A DNA stretch of 43,435 bases from Variovorax sp. (lineage in GTDB: Bacteria; Pseudomonadota; Gammaproteobacteria; Burkholderiales; Burkholderiaceae_C): assembly GCA_028292285.1 (NCBI GenBank), contig JAQGMP010000611.1:1-43435 (forward strand), written 5' to 3'. This document shows, one piece after another, positions 16,561-23,759 of the stretch; position 1 is the stretch's first letter; every line of letters starts with the position of its first letter. The position numbers and the translations under genes were made by a program. Below the pieces are notes generated by a model that was not told where the DNA came from, did not search any database, and saw only the letters and a program-made list of their open reading frames with translations.

Positions 16561-17102
16561 GGCGACCCCGGATCAATGGACGGGCCTCGAGCCACAACCT
16601 TCGGCGATGCCCCAGCTCCAGCCCGCGCCGGATCGGACAGGATCAGCACGGCGCGATAGGCGGCGCGGCCGGCCACCTTGGCGTCCTCAGCCAGGCGTTT
16701 CCAATCGCGTTCCAGCTCTTGTGGCGAGGGGGACAAGGGCGTCGTGATCAGCGTTTGGGTGATCTCGAGAAGCGCCGTGACGGAGGTCAGGCAAAAATGC
16801 ACCGCCGACATTTCGGGCCGCATGCGGTACTGCTCGATCTCCGCGTGCTGCACCGAAACCTGTTCGTCCTCCGGCAGCGCATCCAGATCGGTCGGCCTGA
16901 AAAATGGCACCTCCCAGGATTGCTGAAAGAGGGTTGCCATCGCCTTCTCGACCGCTTGGACCGCGCTCTCGATCAAAGTTTCGCCGCTCGTCCCGCCTTC
17001 GCAGTGCGCACGGAGAGAATGCGCATTCGATCCATTCCAATGCATCGGGCCCAAAGGGGCCGGTGCAGATAATTTCGACGGGTCCCCGAAACATCGATCC
17101 AT
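16557..17102 (-). CDS. Small mostly helical protein, unrecognised family (member 1)
   Basis: A 181-aa protein without signal peptide or membrane segment. GGAGG about 5 nt upstream fixes the ATG at 17102. The middle contains VPFFRPTDLDALPEDEQ, followed by a long helical part with AVHFCLTSVTALLEITQTLI and LAEDAKVAGRAAYRAVLIL. The order of these segments matches the protein at 22992-23423 (AIHLCLSASSVAMEVSAKLM and CAEDAAAASDAAEHAAAVL), so the two are probably distant paralogues. The gene diverges from the REC-AraC regulator across an unusually AT-rich 220 bp, and its stop overlaps the next GTG by 4 bp. Function unknown. Confidence 0.75.
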   Translation of the reverse strand: MDRCFGDPSKLSAPAPLGPMHWNGSNAHSLRAHCEGGTSGETLIESAVQAVEKAMATLFQQSWEVPFFRPTDLDALPEDEQVSVQHAEIEQYRMRPEMSAVHFCLTSVTALLEITQTLITTPLSPSPQELERDWKRLAEDAKVAGRAAYRAVLILSDPARAGAGASPKVVARGPSIDPGSP

Positions 17103-17322
17103 GAATCCTCCAATTCGCCAAAAAACAATTTACCGAGGAACTATTCGGCTTATCAGCCGGCTTTAATTCCAGACGATTTTTATTTTCTAAAGTTTTGAAG
17201 GTTTTTGATTCGCGGTATAACTGCATTGAATGCAGGTGCGAAACGTAACTAGTTGCAACTATCGTGCATAACGTCACGTTCCGCTTCCACGGCGGTCAGG
17301 GCGAAGAAAGACAATTCCATGC
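17103..17322. promoter_or_regulatory. AT-rich divergent control region with palindromes
   Basis: This 220-bp gap lies between the leftward helical-protein gene and the rightward response regulator. It is far more AT-rich than the rest of the window. It holds CTGCATT-G-AATGCAG at 17221-17235, the perfect palindrome TAGTTGCAACTA at 17250-17261, and CGGCT-TATC-AGCCG at 17146-17159. These are candidate operators for the AraC-type regulator or for other factors. No clean promoter was identified. Confidence 0.5.
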
Positions 17323-18108
17323 ATGAACCCGCGAATTCTTGTCATTGAAGACAATCTGGACGATCTGGGGCTGCTGCTCGGCCTTCTGCGCGCTGCCCAA
17401 TACCACGTCACCCTCGCTTTCGAAGGAATGCAGGGGTATCAGCGCGCGCTGTCGGTATTGCCCGACCTGATCCTGCTCGACGTGCAACTCGGCAGCGTCG
17501 ACGGGTTTGCGGTGTGCCGGCTGCTGAAGGCCGATGCGGCGACGGCGGACATCCCCGTGATCTTTCTCAGCGCGTCGAACAGCCTCGAAGAGCGTTTGAC
17601 CGGGCTGCGCGCGGGCGCTGTGGACTACGTGCTCAAACCCTTCGAACCGGAGGAGGTTCTGGCGCGGATCGACATTCACACGCGGCTGGCCGGCCACACT
17701 GCACCGGCGATCGCACAGGCTGAACCGGTTGAACCGGTCGAGGGCTCGGTCGATCCGGCGGACCAGGTCATCGTGAAAGCTGCCGTTCACTATCTCAAGA
17801 ATCATCTGGCCGAACTGCCGAGGCTGGCGGAAATTGCACGCCAGGTCGGAACCCATGAGAAGCGCCTGACGAAGGCCTTTCGCCAGGCCATGGGCCTCTC
17901 GGTCTTCGAGTTCGTTCGGGTACAGCGTCTGCGCCTGGCCGAGCGTTTGCTGGTTGAAACCTCTGTCGACATTTCTCATATCGCCGCCGAGACCGGATTC
18001 TCGAGCGCTGCGAATTTTTCAACGGCGTTCAGGGACCGCTTCGGTGTGTCCCCGACACGCTTTCGCCATCGCCGGGCCAAGACCAGCGACGGCTCCGGGG
18101 CGTGCTGA
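17323..18108 (+). CDS. Response regulator with REC and AraC-type DNA-binding domains
   Basis: A 261-aa two-domain regulator. Residues 1-120 are a receiver domain: acidic pocket IEDN, phospho-acceptor D53 in LILLDVQLG, and K105 in DYVLKPF. Residues about 155-250 form an AraC-type double HTH, with LPRLAEIARQVGTHEKRLTKAF and ISHIAAETGFSSAANFSTAFRDRFGVSP cut by the usual linker helix. A Pro/Glu linker (AEPVEPVEG) joins them. The ATG at 17323 has a purine stretch (AAGAAAG) upstream. Its stop shares a base with the ATG of the histidine kinase, so the pair is surely a two-component system. The targets are unknown; the adjacent AT-rich gap is the first place to look. Confidence 0.93.
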   Translation: MNPRILVIEDNLDDLGLLLGLLRAAQYHVTLAFEGMQGYQRALSVLPDLILLDVQLGSVDGFAVCRLLKADAATADIPVIFLSASNSLEERLTGLRAGAVDYVLKPFEPEEVLARIDIHTRLAGHTAPAIAQAEPVEPVEGSVDPADQVIVKAAVHYLKNHLAELPRLAEIARQVGTHEKRLTKAFRQAMGLSVFEFVRVQRLRLAERLLVETSVDISHIAAETGFSSAANFSTAFRDRFGVSPTRFRHRRAKTSDGSGAC

Positions 18109-20378
18109 TGCGCATGCCATGGCGCTGGCTGCTGCTGGCGATTTTCCTTGCGGCGGCCAGCGCCCAAGCGACCCCTCTGCATGTGAGCGGCAATGCGCAC
18201 TGGCCGATGGTGCTGGACGATCGGGTCGAATTGCTGGAGGACCCATCCGCCCGGCTGAGCGTCGAGCAAGTGCAGGCCCTGGCTGCGGCACCGCCCGGCA
18301 CAAAGCCGGCGTTCGCTCCCGCCTCGGCTTCGCGGCTGCAGCCCGGCTTCACACAGTCGGCCTTCTGGGTCCGCCTGGTCGTGGTCAACGACAGCGGGGC
18401 TTTTCAGCCGCTGCGTTTGGCACTGGGGTCGCCCCGCCTGCACTTCGTGGACTTCTTCGTCAAAAACGGCTCCACGGCGGACGCGGCGTGGACACACAGG
18501 CGTGCCGGTGCCGCACGGCCATTGAGCGAACACGGCGTGAAGAGCCGCGATCCATTGCTGATGCTCGATCTGCAACCGGGTGAGCAGACAACGGTGCTGA
18601 TCCGGATCGCCGGCGAGGGCAGCATTCAGATCCGGCCCAGCCTTTCGAGGACCGAGGTGCGGGCCGCGAGCGAACTTCGAAACACGTTGATCGATGGCTT
18701 GCTGATTGGCGGACTGTTCATGCTGGCGGCCTATTCACTGATGCTGTCTGTCCTCTCGCGCAGCTGGGAGTCGCTCGGGCAGGCAGCGGCGTTCGCGACA
18801 CTGGCCCTTTACGAGACTTCGTATCGCGGGCTCGGCAAGCTCTATCTGTGGCCTCAGAGCACAGACTGGAGTGTCCGAAGCCCGGGTGTACTGGGCGGCG
18901 CATGCGCGCTGGTTCTGATGCTCTATCTGAACAGCCTGGCGCGCCAATCGGGCGACAAGCTACCGGGCACGCGCATCTTCGCCGTGCTGGCCGCGGCGCA
19001 GGTGCTGACAGTCGCCGGCATGCTGCAAGGCAATTACTACGTCTTCGCGCAGATCAGCCTGTACACGGTGCCCCTCATCGCTGTTTATCTCGTCGTTGCA
19101 GGTTTCTCACTCGCTCGGCGAGTTGAACTGGACCGCTGGCTCTTTCTGGCCGTCGTCCTCCTTGCACTGGCGAGCATCGGCATGCGCACGATCGAGGTGG
19201 TCGGCGCCACGCCATTGATTATTCCTGGCGCCAACCCCTATGCGAGCGGCTTCTCGCCCGCGGTCGTCGCGCTCGCTGCATTGATGGCGTGGATCAATCA
19301 CCTGTCCCGGCGACGGCAGACAGCGCAGAAAGAACTGATCCAATGGCAGACCCGGCATCAGCGCGAACTGGAGCAGGAGGTCGATCGCCAGACCGGTGCG
19401 CTGACCGAGGCGATGGCCCAGTTGACCGAAACCAATCGCAAGCAGATGCGCATCATGACCTACGTCGCGCACGATCTGCGCTCGCCGCTTGCAACGATCG
19501 TCGGCCATGCGCGTGCGCTGCAGGACAACCTGGACGCGGCGCAGAAAAAGCTCGCGCTGACCGTGGAACGCAACGCGACGTACCAGTTGACACTGATCGA
19601 CGAACTGCTTGAATTCGCGCATCCCGAACTGCGAATCCTGGAGGTCCAGCCCACGCCGGTTCATCTGCCGGGTTTGCTCGACGACATCGAGCTGCTCGCC
19701 GCCGAACTCGCTGGCCGCCATGGCAATCGTTTCTTGCTCCGGCGGGAACAACGTCTTCCGCAATGGGTGTTGCTCGACGGCAAGCGGGTTCGACGCGTGC
19801 TCACGAATCTTCTCGAGAACGCCGCGAAATTCACGCGCGACGGGACAATCATACTGAGCGTTCGTTCGCGAGACGATGGGCCGCACCACGTGCTCTTTTT
19901 TGAGGTGGCCGACACCGGCATCGGCATCGCGCTCGAAGATCAGGACCGGATCTTCGAAAGCTTCGAACAGGCCAACGCCGACCGGCGCGGCCTGGGCCTC
20001 GGCCTGTTCATCGCACAGCGCATCGTGGGCCGCATGGGCGGTGCCCTGAAACTCAGCAGCTACCCCGGTCGAGGCAGCCAGTTCTGGTTTCATCTGGTCG
20101 TGGCCAGGGCAGAGCCGCCGCCATCGCGGGTTGTGCCGGCCGTTGCGGCATTGCTGCCCGTCGATGAAGCGAACCGGCCGCCCACCGACATGCTGCGGGA
20201 GCTTGCGCGCCTGGCGCAGGGAGGGCAATGGAGCGACATCGAGAACTGGACGACCCGCACGTCAGCTTCGCATCCTCCATACCGCCAGTTCGCGGAACGA
20301 GTCCGTACCGCCCTGGAGGACCTCGATTTCGACGAGATCCAGCGCCTGGCGTCGGGGCACGACGGTCCGCCCGGGTGA
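18108..20378 (+). CDS. 7TMR-DISM sensor histidine kinase
   Basis: A 756-aa membrane sensor kinase. A signal peptide (LLLAIFLAAASAQA) precedes an extracytoplasmic beta domain of the 7TMR-DISMED2 type (about residues 25-185). Seven hydrophobic segments follow (about 190-400), then a coiled coil, the H-box VAHDLRSPLATI with H455, the N-box NLLENAAKF, and the ATP-lid motifs DTGIGI and GLGLGLFIAQRIVG. A C-terminal helical extension of about 90 residues has no recognised domain. DISM sensors usually respond to carbohydrate or other small ligands. The ATG at 18108 overlaps the regulator stop (TGATG); a GTG two codons upstream is also possible. Cognate partner: the REC-AraC protein just upstream. Confidence 0.93.
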   Translation: MRMPWRWLLLAIFLAAASAQATPLHVSGNAHWPMVLDDRVELLEDPSARLSVEQVQALAAAPPGTKPAFAPASASRLQPGFTQSAFWVRLVVVNDSGAFQPLRLALGSPRLHFVDFFVKNGSTADAAWTHRRAGAARPLSEHGVKSRDPLLMLDLQPGEQTTVLIRIAGEGSIQIRPSLSRTEVRAASELRNTLIDGLLIGGLFMLAAYSLMLSVLSRSWESLGQAAAFATLALYETSYRGLGKLYLWPQSTDWSVRSPGVLGGACALVLMLYLNSLARQSGDKLPGTRIFAVLAAAQVLTVAGMLQGNYYVFAQISLYTVPLIAVYLVVAGFSLARRVELDRWLFLAVVLLALASIGMRTIEVVGATPLIIPGANPYASGFSPAVVALAALMAWINHLSRRRQTAQKELIQWQTRHQRELEQEVDRQTGALTEAMAQLTETNRKQMRIMTYVAHDLRSPLATIVGHARALQDNLDAAQKKLALTVERNATYQLTLIDELLEFAHPELRILEVQPTPVHLPGLLDDIELLAAELAGRHGNRFLLRREQRLPQWVLLDGKRVRRVLTNLLENAAKFTRDGTIILSVRSRDDGPHHVLFFEVADTGIGIALEDQDRIFESFEQANADRRGLGLGLFIAQRIVGRMGGALKLSSYPGRGSQFWFHLVVARAEPPPSRVVPAVAALLPVDEANRPPTDMLRELARLAQGGQWSDIENWTTRTSASHPPYRQFAERVRTALEDLDFDEIQRLASGHDGPPG

Positions 20379-20385
20379 CGGGCGG
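20367..20385. terminator. Hairpin at the convergent end of the kinase gene
   Basis: CCGCCCG-GGTGA-CGGGCGG, a perfect 7-bp stem whose loop contains the kinase stop codon. It lies between convergent genes. There is no T-tract on either side, so function as a terminator is only likely. Confidence 0.4.
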
Positions 20386-20420
20386 GCTCGGCAAGTCGAA
20401 GAGAGAGAACAAGCCGCCCA

Positions 20421-22421
20421 CTACGGCAAAGCCTGAGCGGAACGCACCGCGTCCCGTCCCGAGGCCTTGGCTGCGTAGCAGGCCCCATCGGCTGCGCCCA
20501 TCCAGTCGGCGATCGAGGCGCGGGTTGCATCCAGTTCGGCTACGCCGAGACTCGCGCCCACTTGCAACACGCCCTGGCCCCACGGCAGTCGCACCTCGTT
20601 GACCGCCCTGCGAACATCGTCTGCGATGTCCAGAGCCGCCTCGTGCGAACAACTCTCGAGGAGCAACGCGAATTCATCTCCCCCTATGCGCGCGACCAGG
20701 TCGCCAGCGCGCACCCGCCCCATGATCGCCTTGGCCACGGTCAGGAGCATCAGGTCGCCCATCAGATGACCGGCCGTGTCGTTCACCGGTTTGAAGCGGT
20801 CCAGGTCGATGAAGACCATCGAGGCAGGATGAGACGCCGGAAAGGTCTCTATCAAGCGACCGGCTCGCAGCTCGAAAGCCTTGCGATTGGCCAGCCCCGT
20901 CAACGGATCGTGCGAAGCCGACCATTCGAGCAATTCGCGTGAAGCCCGTATCTCTTCGACATCGCTGAAGGTCCACACGGTCCCGAGCGTCGTGTTGTTC
21001 GCATTCACCGGACTGCAACGCAATGCGGCCCAGAAGCTGGTGCCGTCGCGACGGCGCATTTGCCACTCGCCGGCATAGGTCTCGCCCGAACCAAAAGATG
21101 CGCCTTGCTGCGCAAGGAAAGTCTCGAAGTCGACTTGCGACCAGAACCGCGCTGCAAGCTCTTCGTTCAGGAGGTCACTCTCCAGGCCTCCAAAAAGTCT
21201 GCAGAACTCCTTGTTCAGCAATTCGAACTTCAATCCGTGTGCAAACGCAATGCCCATGGGCGCTGCGCTCATGACCGATGACAGCTTGCTCATGGTCTGC
21301 GCATTTTCCAGTTCGAGGCGTGTCCGATCGATACCGACCGTGCGCAGCACCTTGCTCAGGTTGGCAATCTCGCCGCTCGCACGCGGCCAGCCTTGTTCCG
21401 GTGGAAGGGCTCGGTCGAACATATGGCTTGCGCGGTGTTCCAGCAGGCCCAGCGGCCTCAGCAGCCACCACAGCACGGCAAGAAGCAGGGGCATCAATCC
21501 CATGAGGAGGGCCACTGCGCTGACCAGCGCATCGATCCGGGCCTCGCGCAACGGCGCGAGCAGATCGACCTTGCTTCGAACGCGCCAGATCATCCAGTTC
21601 GGACCGGGCACGCCTGCCGCGCTGACCAGTTCGTCGGGCTGCGTCAGCGCCAGTCCTGTCGGCTCCGCGGGTGCTCCATTGTCTCGCCATGAAGCGAAAG
21701 CCGCGGCCAAACGAGGTTCCCCGGACAACGACCTCAGAAGATGCGCCCGGTCCGGATGCGCCAGGATTTGCCCGAGTTCGTCGGTCACGACCACCATCGT
21801 GGAGGAGTCCTCACCCTGGCTGTCCACCAGCCCCTCCAGAAGGTCCCGGCTGTCGAGCCGCACCGTGCCGGCCAGCACCGCGAAGACACCTTTCCCGTCG
21901 CGCACAGGCTGCGCAAAGACAATGAATGGGGCGCCGCTGATCGTGCCCGGCAGTGCCGAAGAAATCGTGCTTCGATCGTGCACCACGGCGTCCTGAAAGT
22001 AACGGCGCTGCAGCAGGTTGAGTGCCGGGTGGCTGATCCTCCCGCCGTCCATGAAGATACGAACGCTGCCGTCGGCCGTTGCGGCGAAGACGTTGGTGAA
22101 CATCCGCTGCAGAGCGCTTTGGCTCTCTGCGAAGCGGCGCAGTGCGTCGTTGTCTTCGATCGTCGCCCGGCCCAGCTGGGTCGCAACCGAATCGAGGGCG
22201 CGCTGCAGTCCGACGACCTGGCCGGACAGACGCGACGCGGTACTGGCTGCTTCGTTGATTTCGCGCCGGCCCTCCGCTAGAAGGGTGTTGCGCTCGGCGC
22301 TCTGCACGAGGACCACCGCACTGAGCCCGACGGCCAACACCATGGCGATCATCCCGCCGGCCAGGATGCGAGTCTTCAGCGAAGTCAACATCCGCGCTGC
22401 GAAATTCCGCGCGCCCTTCAT
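20421..22421 (-). CDS. Membrane diguanylate cyclase with Cache-like sensor, PAS-like and GGDEF domains
   Basis: A 666-aa signalling enzyme that should make c-di-GMP from GTP. One transmembrane helix near residues 17-38 and another near 280-305 frame a periplasmic dCache-like sensor. A PAS-like segment follows (MGIAFAHGLKFELLNKEFCRLFGG, then YAGEWQMRRRDGTSFW), and the GGDEF domain starts at SHDPLTGLANRKAF. The active-site motif GGDEF is intact at residues 580-584, and RAGD lies exactly five residues before it, a canonical RxxD inhibitory site. The ATG at 22421 has AGGA 8 nt upstream; the longer open frame is shadow. It follows the GAF gene by 16 nt in one leftward operon, so the GAF protein is a likely co-regulator. 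Confidence 0.93.
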   Translation of the reverse strand: MKGARNFAARMLTSLKTRILAGGMIAMVLAVGLSAVVLVQSAERNTLLAEGRREINEAASTASRLSGQVVGLQRALDSVATQLGRATIEDNDALRRFAESQSALQRMFTNVFAATADGSVRIFMDGGRISHPALNLLQRRYFQDAVVHDRSTISSALPGTISGAPFIVFAQPVRDGKGVFAVLAGTVRLDSRDLLEGLVDSQGEDSSTMVVVTDELGQILAHPDRAHLLRSLSGEPRLAAAFASWRDNGAPAEPTGLALTQPDELVSAAGVPGPNWMIWRVRSKVDLLAPLREARIDALVSAVALLMGLMPLLLAVLWWLLRPLGLLEHRASHMFDRALPPEQGWPRASGEIANLSKVLRTVGIDRTRLELENAQTMSKLSSVMSAAPMGIAFAHGLKFELLNKEFCRLFGGLESDLLNEELAARFWSQVDFETFLAQQGASFGSGETYAGEWQMRRRDGTSFWAALRCSPVNANNTTLGTVWTFSDVEEIRASRELLEWSASHDPLTGLANRKAFELRAGRLIETFPASHPASMVFIDLDRFKPVNDTAGHLMGDLMLLTVAKAIMGRVRAGDLVARIGGDEFALLLESCSHEAALDIADDVRRAVNEVRLPWGQGVLQVGASLGVAELDATRASIADWMGAADGACYAAKASGRDAVRSAQALP

Positions 22422-22437
22422 GTCGCTTTTCCTGAAG

Positions 22438-22935
22438 TCACGCGACGCCGTTCGCGTGCAACTCCAGTTCGGCAACCACCTGCTTTGCGAGGAACTGAAG
22501 CAAGTCGAGTTGCGCTTCATCGAGCTGGTGCGGCAGCCAGTCGAGGACGCACAGCGTCCCGACGGCACGGCCCGACCGGGTGACAAGCGGCGCCCCGGCA
22601 TAGAAGCGAATGCCCAGGTCGCCCACCACAAGCGGGTCGTTCCGGAATCGCTCGTCCTTGGTCGTATCGCTCACGACCATGACCTGGTCCGGTGTCTTGA
22701 TGGCGTGAGCGCAAAAGGTGAATTCAAGAGGCGTCTCCTCCGCCTCTGTCGTCTCGGTGCCATCGGTGGACTTGAACCGCTTTTGATCGGTGTCGACCAG
22801 CGACACGAGGGCTGCCGAGGTGCCGCAAATCCGCGCTGCAATCTTCGTCAGGTCGTCATACGCCTTGTCGGCCGAAGCATCGAGAAGCTTCAGCCTCTTG
22901 AGCTCGACAAGTCTTGCTGCTTCTGAATGATTCAA
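22438..22935 (-). CDS. GAF-domain protein
   Basis: A 165-aa protein that is nearly all one GAF domain: TFCAHAIKTPDQVMVVSD, then KDERFRNDPLVVGD, IRFYAGAPLVT and GTLCVLDWLPHQL, the classic string of this family. The most plausible start is a TTG at 22935 (AAAGG about 7 nt upstream), because the region further upstream loses codon bias and no ATG or GTG fits better. It has no output domain of its own and lies 16 nt before the membrane diguanylate cyclase, so it probably senses a small molecule and acts on that enzyme or a kinase; this is inference from operon structure. Confidence 0.85.
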   Translation of the reverse strand: MNHSEAARLVELKRLKLLDASADKAYDDLTKIAARICGTSAALVSLVDTDQKRFKSTDGTETTEAEETPLEFTFCAHAIKTPDQVMVVSDTTKDERFRNDPLVVGDLGIRFYAGAPLVTRSGRAVGTLCVLDWLPHQLDEAQLDLLQFLAKQVVAELELHANGVA

Positions 22936-22991
22936 TCTGGAGCCTTTGGTCTGCCGGGCTTCATGCCGCAATGTGATCGCAATACGATCGG

Positions 22992-23423
22992 TTACTGGCC
23001 GAATCGGGAGATCTCGAAAAAAGCTTCGGTCTGTGGCCGCTCTTCGTTGTTCAGCACCGCCGCGGCGTGCTCGGCTGCATCGCTGGCGGCCGCGGCATCT
23101 TCGGCACATCTCCCGAGCAAATTGGCCCGCGCTTCGCCGGAGAGGTCCGCAAAATCTCCCATGAGCTTGGCACTGACTTCCATGGCGACGCTCGAAGCAC
23201 TGAGGCACAAATGGATGGCGGCGCGGACCCGATTGCCCAAATCATGGTCGTTCGCGTTGTCCCGCTCTGCTTGTTGTTCACTGGCGGAAAGACCACCAAA
23301 CTCCGTGATGCTGATCTCGGGCGGAGATTGGAAATCGACGTAGCGCGACATCACGAGTTCATCGAGCATGGCCTTCGCCTTTTTCAGGGCTTCCAGGTCG
23401 GGTGATTGCATAGTTGTGTCCAT
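22992..23423 (-). CDS. Small mostly helical protein, unrecognised family (member 2)
   Basis: A protein of about 143 aa with no signal peptide. After an N-terminal helix (LEALKKAKAMLDELV) comes FQSPPEISITEFGGLSASEQ, then a helical part with RVRAAIHLCLSASSVAMEVSA and a CAEDAAAASDAAEHAAAVL repeat-like Ala-rich helix. The layout and key positions match the protein at 16557-17102. The start is uncertain: ATGs at 23423 and 23411 lie close together, and a GTG at 23486 overlaps the stop of the upstream small gene. It lies 56 nt before the GAF gene, in the same direction. Function unknown; operon context suggests a link to c-di-GMP signalling. Confidence 0.72.
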   Translation of the reverse strand: MDTTMQSPDLEALKKAKAMLDELVMSRYVDFQSPPEISITEFGGLSASEQQAERDNANDHDLGNRVRAAIHLCLSASSVAMEVSAKLMGDFADLSGEARANLLGRCAEDAAAASDAAEHAAAVLNNEERPQTEAFFEISRFGQ

Positions 23424-23482
23424 GGGATTCGTGGAATGGAGAGCCATGCAATGTTTGCGCTGAACAGCCGGGCGGCGCGTGG

Positions 23483-23707
23483 TCACTCGCCGCTCACGCG
23501 CGTCAGGAACAGTGTCATTTTCTGATCAGTGCCCTTCTGGTTCATTGTTTCGCGATGGGTGCCGTCGTCGATGGACTCGATGCCGACCGGTTCGGACGAA
23601 CTTAAGTTCCATGTATCCGACAGCATGGGCGTTGCGCTGGATGACGGGCTTTGAATGAGCGTCCAAAATGACTGATCCAGCCGCACGCTGTGCAAATTCA
23701 CATGCAT
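23483..23707 (-). CDS. Short hypothetical protein (74 aa)
   Basis: An unrecognised 74-aa gene supported mainly by codon use: from the ATG at 23707 most third positions are G or C, ending in MTLFLTRVSGE. The sequence is rich in Ser/Thr, with no membrane segment or motif. The stop TGA overlaps a GTG of the helical-protein frame. It would be the first gene of the leftward GAF-GGDEF operon, 52 nt after the GGDEF-EAL gene stop. A frame open further upstream to 23785 has worse codon use. It could be a gene remnant. Confidence 0.5.
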   Translation of the reverse strand: MHVNLHSVRLDQSFWTLIQSPSSSATPMLSDTWNLSSSEPVGIESIDDGTHRETMNQKGTDQKMTLFLTRVSGE

Positions 23708-23759
23708 CGAAAGCCCGCAGCAAGGAAAAGTTGCGGTTGGTGGCCCGCGCGGCTTGCGT

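Noticed and set aside
17146-17261. Palindromes as a possible attachment site or mobile-element end
   Set aside because: No integrase, transposase or direct-repeat partner seen; a regulatory role is simpler.
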